From Daucus carota subsp. sativus (taxonomy: Eukaryota > Streptophyta > Magnoliopsida > Apiales > Apiaceae): a stretch of DNA of 64,000 nt. The notes beneath the pieces are model-generated. The model saw nothing but the letters and a program-made list of their open reading frames with translations, made no database searches and had not been told where the DNA came from. How positions within the stretch are numbered: the first letter of the stretch is position 1; every line of letters begins with the position of its first letter. This document shows positions 1 through 12,815 of the stretch, in pieces. Where the stretch lies: positions 36,459,296 through 36,523,295 of the forward strand of contig NC_030386.2 in NCBI RefSeq assembly GCF_001625215.2, in the 5' to 3' direction. A program made the position numbers and the translations under genes.

Positions 1-3000
1 TTATCCATTGCTATTCGGTTCTTAAAAGCTAAAACTCCTGAACAAAGAGCAGCTGTTGACTTGGACACTCACTACACAAAGGTTGATTATTTTCTTAATC
101 TTTTTTATTTCTTCGCACTTGCCCATTTTAAGGCAGCAAGCCTGTCACAAAATTTTTGGCATAGACGCCGAAAATCTATTCTTCACGTCATATATAAATC
201 AAAGGCAAAAGATATTTTCATCTGCACATCAAAGTATGTGCTGCGGTATTTAAAATGGACATAAGTTGTTACAACTAGTTCTGTTAAATAACAATCAAGT
301 TTGACACATATGGCCTTGTTATAGAAACACAGTTTTTCATTTGAAACACATAATCTAGCATGAAAATGCTTGTGCTAACAACTGATATCATACAATCTTT
401 CTGTTGTACAGGAATATCTCGAGGAACTTGTTGGATCTAAATCTAGAAGAGCAATTTTGTATCAAGTAAGGACCACTGTACAAACATTATGGCTTAAAGG
501 ACATGGTAGCATTGTTATGGAACGTTTGGGTGGTTCGCTATTATGGTTTTCTTGAGTTGTCTATCTATTTATACTATATTATTAAAGCGAAAATGATTAA
601 AGTTTGGTTGGCAATTTGTATTTTGGTCACTTACAGTATGACCGTTAGATCTTGTAAAGCAAATACCAAGAACAATTAGATCTAATAGTAAAGAATATTT
701 TATCTATAAATACAGTCTAAGGTTTAAAATTCGAATCCCATCAACAAAATATTAAAATTAAATATTTACATTATTAATCCTAAAGCATGACCAAACAATA
801 TAATATTTGTTTTAATTAGGAATTGTAATATATTATTTTCAATAATAGTATTAAATTATATATTGAAGAAAATTAGAAAATATTAAAGAAGACCTGTGCA
901 TTGCACGGGTAATATGCTTGTTTTATATAATGGCATTGATATGAACTTTTTATGGTGGTTTTGTTAAAAAGTTTTCTCTCTTCCTCCTCCCTCTGACTTG
1001 CTCTGTGGGGGGATTATATTTTCATTGCTGTAGCCTTTATATCATTTGGATATACACATGTTAGAGTGATTTCTGTAGCTGTAATTAATGACATATGTGT
1101 AGCAGTGTACCATTATCTACTCACTAGAAAGCTATACAGTTACAGATGGAATCTCCTTCCATTTGAAGATGAAAGTAATTATCTGTTCTGTCAATCTCAG
1201 ACTAATAACTGGCTGACTAGAGGAATCATAGAATAATGTACTATCTCCTCTAATCTTAAAAGTCTTGCACTCGTAATAGAGGAATTACTTTTCACACTTT
1301 TGAAGTATGAAGTTCTAACTGGCTAAAAGTTTCAGATAATAGCAGTTATATAAATGACCCTTATATATCTATTTTAAAGCAAGATTGTCATTATTACAGG
1401 AATATGTCAAAGGCATATCATCAACTGGTATGCAGACAAATTATGGTTTTGATGGACAGATCCATGCATGCTGGACACACAAAATGTCGCAAACGGAGTT
1501 TGAGTTGATGCGGTCTTCTGGATTTTTGGTATCAGTTATTCATGGAAGGTACAACTTAACTGGCATTAAGTTTTCGTTTCTTCACCCAATTATACCTGGT
1601 CAGACTACTAAGACACTTTTCATGACTTTTAGGAAGGATGTTATTGCCCAGTTACGTCATGCAAGGAAACTTGCCGAGAGATTACACCCTTTTTCCAGAA
1701 TGGTAGAACTTCCTGGTGGGCATCTTGTGAGTCATGAGAGGACTGAAGAGGTAAACAATTATAAGATACATTTAGCTAGTAAATTCGTGAAGTTGTAATT
1801 CAAGATGTGTAGACCAATGAGATTCTTGAGTATTTATTTCGAAAAAGCTAGTTGTTGTGTAAGTCTCAGGCCGTGGGATCATTAAGGAAACACTTATAAA
1901 TATGTATGTGTATGCATCATTTATAGTGTTACATAAATTTGTAGATACATTATCATTTGTATGGAACAAAGCAAGATTTTCCATCTGAAGGAAAAGACAT
2001 AAATCCACATTAGGTTTGAATTTTTTTAGAAACTGTTAAGAAGCAGACTAGGCACAAGGTTAATAACGCTAGTACCTAATAGACATTCTGTATTGTTGAT
2101 ACCCATTCCTTTTTATTTTGGAATATTCTTACATATCTCAGAATCTTGGCAAGTTCAATTCTCCCCAGAGTTACAATTTGCAATAATTTTTGGTTTTGTT
2201 TGTTTAATAGACAGATTAGATTAAATTTGGTTCCCTGATTTGGATTATCAAATTGATATTAAATTTTGTGTTAGAATAATTCTTTGTTGCAAACTTCAGG
2301 TCAATCAAGCTCTCCTTGAGTTGATCAGGGCATCAGAAAGTGATATGGATCCACTTGAATGGACAAATATACCGCAGCCTAGCGCTGGTAAGTATCAATC
2401 TCAATGGGCACAAGTGCACAAGTTTTCTTCAGACGTCTTCTTTGTTTGTCAGCCTTTACTTGAGAGGTCTTCTAATCTGACAATTAAGTTTGTACATAAT
2501 ATTCTATTTATCCCATTTTTACCCTCACCAAGCCACTACCTCAAGTAGTCAAGTTAATTCAAGAGAAATATTAAACTTTAGCTGGACACTTTAAATGCTA
2601 GATGGAACTCTAGTGAATATGGTTGCGGAAGAAGGCTACAGAATGTTACCATAACTATCAATTAATAGAACAATAAAAACTACTTTTTGATGGAGAAATC
2701 TTTTAATTTTATTGGATCCTCAACTCATATTCATCTTTAATTTCCTTACTATCCTAGTATCCTGTACTATTTTACGTAAATGTATCTGAACCAGGTCGTC
2801 TGCTTATAAAACTTTGTTCATTTGTAGGGTGGGCAGTGACCAGAGTATCATTTTACAAGAGAAATTCAGAAGCTGGAAACAGAACATCTTCGAAGTTTGG
2901 CGTTGTGGAAAAGATATATCTATTCTTCATGTACCTCTTTGGTCTCCTCATATTGGCATGTGAGCATTTTTGGAGAGCAGTAAAAAGTTTAAGGCCAGCT

Positions 3001-3024
3001 AGAGTAGAAGCAGTGGCCTCATAA
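1..3024 (+). CDS. Alpha/beta-hydrolase superfamily protein, 3' part (5' end outside window)
   Basis: Six exons join in frame: 1-81, 412-465, 1400-1548, 1633-1750, 2300-2387 and 2828-3024 (228 codons plus stop). The encoded C-terminal half resembles plant alpha/beta hydrolases. It has an HGRKDVIAQ strand, where the Asp is the likely acid of the triad, and a PGGHLVSHE motif holding the likely catalytic His. The nucleophile elbow (GxSxG) must lie upstream of the window. After the hydrolase fold comes a basic linker and then a hydrophobic stretch near the C-terminus (YLFFMYLFGLLILACEHF), which could be a membrane anchor. Intron 1549-1632 is 84 nt and has no stop in frame. The substrate cannot be inferred. 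The family call is firm; the exact subfamily is not. Confidence 0.85.
564..920 (+). mobile_element. Small non-autonomous Helitron-like element in hydrolase intron
   Basis: The element lies in the intron between exons 412-465 and 1400-1548. Its left end reads TCTATTTATACTATATTATT followed by AAAGCG, typical of plant Helitron 5' ends, and is preceded by A. Near the right end a palindromic hairpin (CCTGTGCATTGCACGGG, about 894-910) is followed ten bases later by CTTG and then T. The canonical terminus is CTRR, so one base deviates. There is no coding capacity and no target duplication, as expected for a Helitron. Confidence 0.6.
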
Positions 3025-6000
3025 AACCCTTCGATTGACACAACCTTTACATTAACTCGTAAGTAGACCCTAAACCTGATGATTTTCTCAAATGCTGAGT
3101 TAAAAAATCTAACATAACCCTTTCTGTTTATGCAGGATTTTTTTTATGTAAGATAGCTGAGAAACTTGGCCATCTGTACCATATATAAATTGTACTGTCT
3201 GGGAGGTAAATTGCAGCATAATTTACGCATACCAGTAAAGTGTATACTATACAAGGATTGGTGAAGATTTCACCATTTGCAACTTGCAAGAACTAGAAAC
3301 CTAACAAGGAGCGACCAGTGTATATTTATAGCAGGTTCTCCTTGTCTTCTGAAGGTCCAAGACCTCGTTCAAGTGTAAACTCTTAATTATCTATTCTAAT
3401 AAAATCAAAGTGTAAACTCTTAATCATCGAATCTAATCTGATAAGAATCAAACTGAGCAGATATTAAGCATTACTTGTCCGATACTTTTTGCATGTGACT
3501 TATGCGTGTTGGCTTTCACTATCACAATTTGAAACAGTGTCTCAAATCTCATGATCCGAATCACTTCTCATCATGTAAAAAAACAAAACAATGTTTCGTA
3601 TTGCGTTTTGTTGGGTTTAAAAGAATAAAACCTTATACATAACGAGATATAGCATCTTGCTGAGGTGTCGCATTTTGCTTAGTTAAAAAAAAACCTGCAC
3701 ATTCTAACGTTTTTTTTCAAAGTTAAAAACGCCAATTGTTATTTAGGACATGCACAAAATATCTCAAACTCCCTTCAGCGTTGACATCACAGTTTATTTG
3801 CCACTTTCCTGGTTGGCTATTTTAATTTTACGAAAAAGAAAATAGTCTACATATTTATTTTTTGAATACTTTTTAAAGTAGATTTTAACTATTAACTTAA
3901 TTTTAGTAAAAATAATTTATGAAATTATAATTTTAATTGAAGCTAAAGGTACCCTAAACCTCCCTAAAGGTACCCTATACATGAACTATATTATAAGTTT
4001 TAATAATTTTTAAGATATGAACTATATTATAATTTTATTTTATGTCAGGTAATCAACATGAATTGGAATAAACAATTGTTTTATAATTTTGTTTGATGTC
4101 ATATAATTAGCATGAACCGGAACAAACAGAATTACATGAATCATTAACAATTCTATAGCATAAGAATGAGAAGGTATACTTACAATGAATCATATATTTA
4201 TTAGGACCACCAATGAAAAAATTTAGAAATACAATTCAATATTAAGATAAAATTTGTCAAGACACAAGAACAAATTCATAATTAAAGTGGTCTAATTAGC
4301 CAAAAGTCACATGTAACATTCATATTTTTATCGTGGGTATATCATAAATGGGTGCTTCTTAATTTTCTCCGGAAAATTCCCGAATTGTATACGCTACTTT
4401 TTGGCACGCTTCTTAAGATTCTTTTAAAGCATAGTTCCACAATATTTTTTTAAAATTTTCTTTATCTGAATAAAAATTGGATATCTAAACTTTTATACGA
4501 AAAAAAGAAAATTTTCAAAAAACATTACTGTATGTAACTACACTTTATTTGACCCTCGAAATGCGTGCAAACAGTGAACGTATATCTCACCGGGACGGAG
4601 GGAGTAAGAAACAGCTTTTTAAATTGTTAGAAAAGTAAAGAAACATGAAGTGCAGAACAAACCTGCTAATTTCATGGTGGGAAGGGAACTGTGACTCTAT
4701 CATCATCAACACGATATTACTGCACCAAAATTAAATCAACTCAAATTAAATCTCCATTTGACCATTTATATGCAACTATATGTTAGTATGCGTGTCTACG
4801 TGCCAGACTTAATAGAGTTTTGAAAACATAATACCAAAATTAGCAATATCCTAACGCAGGCTGCGCATTAGATGTGTTACGAGGACATGAGTGTGTGAGC
4901 ATTTAAAATTTTACGAATATCACAAGAAGAAAAAGGAGCAAGGGCTGCGATGAAAATGTAACACGAAACAACTCTAGATAAACACACAATCACAACTTAC
5001 CAGGTAAAATCAAGTCTTTTTGATGTGGGATGATGGTAATACATATAAAATCATTAAGAGAAATGTGTTGAGCTTAGAGAAGGAAGCTGGATAAATATGT
5101 TAGAGCATCTCCAATGGTGCTCCTAAGTCCTTCTTTAAAAAATAATATAATATGTGGCTCCTAGTAAGTTAATACATTGAATATCGTAACAAATCCAACC
5201 ATGCTCTTTATACTTGCTCTTAACTCATATTTTATTATTATTTGAGAGAAAAGTTGGAGAGAGAATTAAAAAGAAGTGAATAGAAATAGAATGAAGTGAT
5301 TATTTTATTCAATGAAAATAAGTTAGGAGCACCTAGATGCTCTTTAAAAGAAAGGAGAGAGAGTAAACTCTTAAATTTTTAAAGAGCTACTAGGAGCTCA
5401 TTGGAGCTCTAATTTTTCAAATCCTCCTAAAATTTAGACTTAGGAGCTTGTTTGAGGAGCCGGATCTTCAGCCGCAGCACTGGGGAACCATAATATACCA
5501 CAGGAATATTCGCTGTTATGCTCATGTGCATAATTTCAAGCATACAACTAAAGTCCAATAATATACCAGGGATTAAAGAAAACAAAGTTCCAAAAGGATT
5601 TCATTTCCGTTCCCTAGTTTGCTTATTCAATCAACTATTATTTATTCTTTTCATGTGACTCTTTTTTATGTAATATATTTCAAAAATAGATCTTACGGTC
5701 ATATTTTTTAATATTATAAATATTTGATAGGTATTTAACGTTTCATATTTGCAAAGACAAGGTCTTTGTGTTGAGGGGGGGAGTCATATTTATTTACTTT
5801 TTTCAAATAAAAAAAAACGAACTTAGTTCTGAAAAGTAAGATGAGCCATCTAGAATATATATTATTTGATACATGTGAAGTTTGACACACATTTTAAGTG
5901 AATTCACCGGATACTAAAAATTAATAATAGTTGATTTTTTCGTGAATTAAAATTTTAAATATGTATGTTTATTCAAAAATAAAAAAATTTGGAAATAATA

Positions 6001-6198
6001 AAAACACAGGGAGTATTTAATAAGAATTCATTTCTGTTTATGAATTTGATTTGATAGTCAAATGCTTTATATACGGCGCCAAGTACTCAAGGAAATAAAA
6101 GGAGATATGTATTAAAGGAAAAAGTTGTGAAAACAGGCAGTGTCATACTCTGATGTGCTCATGTCACTGGTGTTTCCACATTCTAATTGTTAGAACTT
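3025..6198. other. Intergenic, AT-rich, mostly no recognisable feature
   Basis: This is the gap between the convergent hydrolase and ABIL genes. I see no coding exons. It contains one MITE (5103-5409, listed separately) and an isolated GGGACGGAGGGAG motif at about 4592-4604. That motif resembles a Stowaway terminus, but its partner end was not found. The rest is AT-rich unique-looking sequence. Confidence 0.6.
5103..5409. mobile_element. MITE with GAGC(AT)CTCCAATG inverted ends, TA duplication
   Basis: The left end GAGCATCTCCAATGGTGCTC is matched in reverse complement by the right end around 5385-5409 (GAGCTCCAATGAGCTC, imperfect). TA dinucleotides flank both ends at 5101-5102 and 5410-5411. 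The length is 307 bp with no ORF. A TA target site and short size suggest a Tc1/Mariner (Stowaway-type) MITE. Confidence 0.6.
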
Positions 6199-9100
6199 CT
6201 AATAGTATTCATCTAAATAGGTGTATAATGTGTCATCTTTCTTCGATTTGCGTCTACTGAGCAATGCCTTGAGAAGACGACTTGCTTTGGTGGGGATTTG
6301 ATGATTCTCTGTCCGGCTTCCTCTATCAGAATGGAGGTGCATTGAGCCTGATTTTCGAGGCTCGGAGGGATACTGATGCAGATGAAATATAATACAAGTT
6401 TCGATCAACATGAGAGATTACAGGGATAAAATATACGAGGTAATAAGGCTGCATGCTGATTAATTACATTGCCTACTATACACAAGGCATGGGAAGATTA
6501 ATGTGTAAATACATAGAAGTATGGTGCATACCCCATTTTTAGAGTTTGGTGTGGTAGATCTACTTTGATTTGGTTTGCTGGATCTTGAAGTTGGAGTTGT
6601 GGCTCTTGAATTAGGAGTGGTAGGCCTGCTAGAGAGAGATCCCGCACGTGAAAGTGGAAATCGATGTGGTGAAACTGTTCGCTTCTGTGCAACTTTTAAT
6701 GAGATTGGTATAAAAGAAAAGAAAAGAATTAGGCGACATAATAGAGTTGATTAATCACTTAACCGTATGATATGAAATTAAGGCAAACCAACCTAAATCC
6801 TTTCTGGCCATGTTTTTAGTGGATAGAACCTTTACAGGTTGCTGAGGTCTTGGAGAAAGTGACTGAGGTCGCCCTTTTCTGTGTCATAAACATAGTTAAA
6901 ACCCAAGCAACTCAGTATCCATGACTTATTCTTTCGACAAACTGAAACATGTAATTTAAATGCTTTCACTGCTAGCTACCTTATTGAAGATGGTTGATTT
7001 TCGACAATCGGTTCTTGAACAGCTTCACAAACAAAAATCAGTTGACAAGTAAGTACAAATTGATTGCCTTGGAAATTGGAATATATCTATAAGACATCCT
7101 AAAGAGAAAATATCTGTAGAAGAATTAATAATCAATTTGATGCAATCTACCATTCTTAATTTCATGCCAGTGATCTTGATTTTCTGGAACACACTCTTTA
7201 TACGTGGTTTTAGGTTGGTTTGCACCATATCTGGTTTCTCCAGCTGAAAAAAATGAAATTATATTACTAGCAATACTAAAATTCCTCAAGGTAACACAAC
7301 ATAGGAAACCAACATAAACTATGAGTAACCAAAAGCCCCAGAAGGCAAAATCTCTCTTGATAAGTGGTAACACAAGATAGGGAATGAACTTGTCACCGCA
7401 TTTAGAGAAACTATATCTGGAAGACAGAAAATTAAATGTGAAGTAAAATGGAGAGAAGAAATTACCTGACAGAATATAATGCTTATGGTATTTGGGGGTG
7501 TTTATCATCAACGACTGCTCGGAGAGCCCCTCGCGATCTAGATGTGTCTGACATGTCCTTAATCTCTATATGAAACACATCAATAGATTAGATGGGGTCA
7601 ACTATTATCAAATGTAAGAGCACGATTATAGGAAATATGTATAGACACTCGTAATAATACAGTGAAGTTAAATAATATTCTACAAGCAAGTTTAACATTG
7701 ATCACTTGAAGCCTGGAGTGGCTGAGTTTTTTAGTGATCCCTCCACACTTGAGTGCTACTGGTCTCTTGAACAATATTTCTTATCCTAAATGTATCAATA
7801 TACTTCACGTATGAATTAGACTTTAACAGTAAAGCAAGTATCATAGGCGCTACCCCTGTACCAAATACTTTCCAAAGCAGATTATTTAAGGCTGTGTTAA
7901 AGGTCATCCGGCAAAATCTCTCTGGCAAAAGACCGAATCAGTTTCATAGTTTTAGAATCACTTATAATGTAAAGCTCATGCTACCAATTTTTTGTGGTGA
8001 ACTAAACAAGAACAACCCTTTGACAATGATTATCACATGATATCAATTCTACTAGCTTCTTAAAACTGCTAGTTTATGAAACTCTAAGAGTTCTGTTTGC
8101 CTTTGTTTTTTTTTTTTTTGCTTTGTATTTTGTGTTTCACATTCACTAATAATTTACTGGTACATTCAACTTTTGAATCAGTATTTAAACTCTTTTTTAT
8201 GTTGATTTTTCAAGTAAAAACAAAGATGGTCTTTAATATGCGACCTAAGCAACCATTTGACCAATACTTTTTAACAATGTAGCATAGCATGAAGTGGTGA
8301 TGTAACTCCACTGCACAGTAGTAAGCATGACAGTCACATATCAGTATATCCCTAAGATACCTTATAATTTAACACCTGGAAAACTTGAAATTCCAGTAAA
8401 GAAAAATTGTATGTAACATTTACTTTAATAAGTTATCATGGAAAGGAGAAGAACCAATAAAAAATTTGTGTCTAAAGTTGAATTCATTCCAAATGGCATA
8501 TAATATCAAGAATTCAAGATCAACCAGGCGTACATCAAATTCAGGCCTTAAACTTATACCAGAAGAACTGTAACTAAGACGAATTGCCAACTTAATTATA
8601 GATCCCTAATAAAAGGCAAGACACACACAAAACCATATACCCCACAACATCCCTCGAGTAGCCAAGGGAGCAATAGTGTACCTGTTCGATGGAAGATACA
8701 CATGTCTCTGTTCCAGAAACTTCGTAAACTTTCTCATCCAAAAGATCATTAACTTTGTAGGTCGCAGATCCTAGGTGGTCCACGGTATTGACAAGGGCCT
8801 TAATAGCATAATCTTTTAATGTGCTAACCACTCTGCGTGCAAATTGAAATTGCGACATAAGAAAAGGATGGGAAAGTTTGAGAATGCCAAGTTTTAATCT
8901 GAAAAGACGAATGCTGCTTACATCTGTTTTGAGTCATCATTGGAGTAAGAAATTTCAAAAAATTCAGCAGCTGAGTACAACTGCTTTCTCAGATTCTTCA
9001 AATCCTGAAGATAAAAGATTGCAACAATATATTATATTGGTTGGTAACTTAGTATCAAGTACACTGTATGAATGTTTTACAAAAAAACTGTGGGTGATAA

Positions 9101-9406
9101 TAAGCCATTATACACATCAACATGCTTGGACTGCACTGGCCAACTGCAGGAGACTAGGAGAGTATTGTCCCTTACATTATCGGTCACGGGCAGATTTGGT
9201 TCAGAGGCTTCTTGTATAATGGCAAAGAATTTAGCCTTGATACATTCGAACATAGATTACTTGCTGTAAGTGAAAACTAAGAAGCATGGAAAGAATCCTA
9301 CCTTGAGACTATCTGAGAAGAGCAAGTCCTGCTGCATGGAAAACTCGTCGTAATTATCCAGTTCTTGGAAGAGGGGAAGCTTAGAAGATGACATCATTGT
9401 TTTCAT
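6199..9406 (-). CDS. ABIL: ABIL-type (Abl-interactor-like) subunit of the WAVE/SCAR complex
   Basis: Nine exons on the minus strand (9302-9406, 8922-9004, 8682-8832, 7466-7565, 7151-7243, 6980-7022, 6793-6878, 6532-6692, 6199-6372) sum to 996 nt, or 331 residues. In plants ABIL proteins are the Abi subunit of the WAVE/SCAR complex, which activates Arp2/3 to nucleate actin. Diagnostic stretches are YDEFSMQQDLLFSDSLKDLK near the N-terminus, STLKDYAIKALVNTVDHLGS, the TPKYHKHYILS motif, a Ser/Pro/Arg-rich low-complexity middle (SLSSRPTTPNSRATTPTSRS), and the conserved C-terminal tail ending DDTLYTYLDEYY. The last resembles ABIL2/ABIL3 more than ABIL1. The start at 9406 is the first ATG of a Met-rich N-terminus (MKTMMSSS); the second Met group is an alternative. 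All splice phases agree. Confidence 0.9.
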
Positions 9407-10825
9407 TATTGATATACACTGGAGTTCGATATCCCTTATTCTGAAACTACCATCCTTTTAAAATTTGAATATGAATACCAACAAAGATACACTCAATAGA
9501 TATAGATGAAGATCTGTTACTTGCATCTGTATTTTATGCAATCTATGTACAGGCCTACGCTTGATCAAATAACATAAATGCTATTGGACACCAGAATTAT
9601 GATTTCAAACACATAGGAAACATATAGTATAATGAAAAAGATACTAGAAATTCTTCTGGAACAAGTTAGAATCAACAAAGAATCTTATTTCTTGTTGTAA
9701 AGCAGATACTTAATGAACATGATACAACAACAAAGTTCAATCCCATTTGTCCTCTAGAACATTAAAAAAACGAAAAGGCAAAACATTAAACCAGAAGAAT
9801 GATTTAATACTGGACAAAATTATTTTACTAATACAATCAGATCAGAAACTTTAATAAGTCCTTTGATAATATGTCCTCGACCTTGACTAATATACCCTTA
9901 TTCTCTGTTTTTTCAGAAGGTTAAAATTTGATAAATATTCATAATTTCATTTCTTCAAATTTAAGCTAAAGCTCAATCCCACCATTCTCGGTTGAATTGT
10001 CGTTCTACATCTACTCATCTCAATCACCACCATTCACCGGTATATGAAATTGTTCTATATCTACCCTTGCACCTTTTTCTTTGGCATCCATCTTTTTTCA
10101 TTGTTTCTAATCAAATGGATCATTATTAACACAAATTGTAAATTTTACTGAATATCAAAACCGTATGATATTACAATAAGGAAACTCCACTCAGTAGAGG
10201 GGTAAACAATATTAACAGAAGTACAAACTTTGCACTAAATAAAGAAAAATTCAGTCATAATTATAGGTAATCTTCAACTTCAAATTAAAACAACCCAGAA
10301 ACAAAATGCAAGAACAAAGAGATTTAAACTGACCTGGGAATCTGTAAATTGACAAAACCACAACTAGCCCGAAAATGTAGAGTCAAGAGAGAAAACTTGC
10401 ATGTAAGCAGAATTAAAGCCCGAAACATATAGAGTCAAGAGAAAAAAAGTGGCATAAACAAATTAAAGTTTGCAACTTTAGGAAGCTTAAACTGTTGTTT
10501 TTCATAATTTTTACTTGAGGAAGCTAGCAGTAGATAGTAGTATCCAAATTTCTGGGTGTCCACTGTAACTTGCTCACTTTGGCAGCAGGTGGGTCCACTT
10601 CCTGCAAAATATTCTTGGTAAAGTGTTCTGTTTAGCAAGGACCGGTCCGCCCTGTCCCGCTTTTACCGGTTTGGTTGTGAGTTTCGGATCCAACCCATCA
10701 ATGTTAAAATCCAACCTATCAAAGTTTCGTTCTGTTCGTCTGGGTTTTTCTAAATTTCGGTTATTTCATTTTTGTGTAAAAATGAATTCAGTCAAAATTG
10801 AATCAATCAAATTACTACTATTATA
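9407..10825. other. Intergenic region upstream of the ABIL gene
   Basis: This holds the presumed promoter and 5' UTR of the minus-strand ABIL gene. I see no coding exons. Around 10640-10680 there is a short GC-richer patch with ACCGG motifs that may be a transposon fragment. Confidence 0.4.
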
Positions 10826-11198
10826 CAGTGTTCTAAAAATTTCTGATTTAACTGATTAATCCCCGATTAATCTCCTGCAAAGTCGGCTACCGATTCGATT
10901 TTTGAAATCCGATTAATCCTTATATATATTTCTTAATCGAAGTATACATTGATAAATTATTAAAATTAAAATACTATATTACTTTAATTACGAATAATTA
11001 TAAAATTTATGAATATAGTAAATATATTAGTTACTAAATAGCTAATATAATAATAATTAAATATTAAATAATATTTTAATATTAAAATAAATCTGATTTT
11101 CATTCCAATTAATTCTTTCTATTAATCCCCGATTTCCGATTAATCTATGAATCGGTAACTCAACCGATTAGGTCCGATTCCCGATTTCTGTAACACTG
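10826..11198. mobile_element. hAT-type MITE with 8-bp target duplication
   Basis: The ends are CAGTGTTCTAAAAAT and, in reverse complement, CAGTGTTACAGAAAT. The element is flanked by CTATTATA (10818-10825) and CTATTATG (11199-11206), an 8-bp duplication with one mismatch. Eight bases and CAGTGTT-type termini point to the hAT superfamily. The interior is AT-rich and bordered by repeated CCGATTAATC-like subterminal motifs on both strands. No ORF; length 373 bp. Confidence 0.8.
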
Positions 11199-11462
11199 CT
11201 ATTATGCATGATTTCTAAATTATAACAGTATCGGAAATCAGAGGATAAATATTGAAGGAGGGTTTTGGATGGTCACATTTGAAATAATGTCAAATAAATA
11301 AAAACTTTGGGTAAGTAAATTTTTTTATTTAAAAATCGTAAAACTTAAATAATAAATCAAAAGATTAAATCTCTGACATATGAATGATATGACATTATCA
11401 GGACAGCAATCATTTTATATATATAATTTTTATATTTGTATACAATTATGTACAAAATTATG

Positions 11463-11472
<10 letters not shown>

Positions 11473-11526
<54 letters not shown>
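11473..11526. repeat. (TA)n microsatellite
   Basis: An uninterrupted TA run of about 27 units directly precedes a short inverted-repeat element. It may be the insertion target of the neighbouring elements, or it may have expanded after insertion. Confidence 0.95.
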
Positions 11527-11529
<3 letters not shown>

Positions 11530-11941
11530 TTAAGTTCTATGGAGTACATTAAAACATTGGAGTATTGGAGTACAAATAATAATTTTTTAGTTTAATCATA
11601 AATAATATCTATGATGACCCAAATTTATATATAATTTATCATTTATATGTAGTATTAAACATAATTGTCAATTAATCATTAATATTTTTCAACTTTAACA
11701 AGCATTAAGATTGTTGTTCTGCTTATAAGTTATATTGCAGAACATAATGTCCTACGATTTATAAAAGTCACTGTTTTATCTTTTGATTACAATATTTATG
11801 TTGTAGAACATAATCTGCAGGTTGTCGGATGTTTACAAATATTGTAGAACAAAAAAAATAAGATTAAAGTGACTAGATTAAATTGTATCAATTTTGTACT
11901 CCAATACTCCAATATTTTTTGTACTCCATAGAACTTGACTC
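11527..11941. mobile_element. MITE with GAGTTAAGTTCTATGGAGTAC ends inside (TA)n
   Basis: Long imperfect terminal inverted repeats of about 50 bp. The left end begins GAGTTAAGTTCTATGGAG, and the right end in reverse complement begins GAGTCAAGTTCTATGGAG. Both continue into matching TATTGGAGTATTGGAGTAC. TA repeats flank both sides, so the target duplication cannot be measured. Length 415 bp, no coding capacity. The superfamily is uncertain (TA-targeting Mariner-like or Mutator-like). Confidence 0.75.
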
Positions 11942-11955
11942 TATATATATATATA

Positions 11956-12520
11956 GGGGCTTACTCCACTAGAAACTAAATTAATCTAGAAACTAGAAAC
12001 TAATCCCTGACCAGTTTTCATCACTGCTCTTAACTACATAAATCACTTATTTGTATATCAGAAATCACTATCTTATATATGCAAAATCTGACAAACATAG
12101 ATATATAAATAAATATATATACAACGTATATCATCATCATCTTCAATCTTACTACATTGATGAAACTCCTGGAATCGTTATCAACTCAATCCACTACTGC
12201 CGTCATCAGTTACAACCATGATTTGCCTATCATCGTTTGTCATCATAACTTGCCACTATTAATGACTATTTACCATCACCACACACCTCATCCCGTCATT
12301 TGCTACCATCATGGACTTTCTACAACTATAATTGATCATCAATAATCGACCACCAATATTGTAAATTTTCCTAATTGTTAAACATAAAAACTGATGAATT
12401 TACTGTATAAAATAGTGATTAACAGCATATAAAACTAGTGATTTCTGTAGTTATAAACAGTAATTGAAGGAGTGGTTTCTAGTTTCTAGAATAAGATTGG
12501 TTTCTATTTGATCACTTGCC
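11956..12520. mobile_element. Mutator-like MITE, copy 1 of a two-copy family
   Basis: The left end is GGGGCTTACTCCACTAGAAAC and the right end in reverse complement is GGCAAGTGATCAAATAGAAAC. The same asymmetric pair of ends occurs at 45654-46266 in the opposite orientation. Both sides are flanked by TA-rich repeats, so a duplication cannot be read here. Repeated CTAGAAACTAGAAAC motifs lie just inside the ends. Length 565 bp, no convincing ORF. Confidence 0.7.
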
Positions 12521-12815
12521 TATATATATATATATATTTGTAAATTTATAATAAAAGCTATTTGTTGAAGTAAAAATAAATTAAAGTAGATATACAAATA
12601 GCTTTTTACCTCTTATGAAAGAAGTTACTGCAGTTAATTGTTATTTTAACTAATATATTCTTTATCCTATTTTAAACTATTTTGATTATTTTTCATGTAT
12701 TTTAAATATTAATAAAATTAAGTCATGAAAACTATTTAATTTATAAAATATATCATATAAAAATGTGGAATTTAAACTTTAATTTGATAGAAGAACTATT
12801 TTTTATACGTATACA

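Noticed and set aside
4592-4604. Stowaway-like terminus GGGACGGAGGGAG
   Set aside because: The partner end CTCCCTCCGTCCC could not be found upstream; probably a truncated fragment.
12157-12345. His-rich open frame (62 codons)
   Set aside because: Lies entirely in the interior of a Mutator-like MITE with low-complexity ATCATC repeats.
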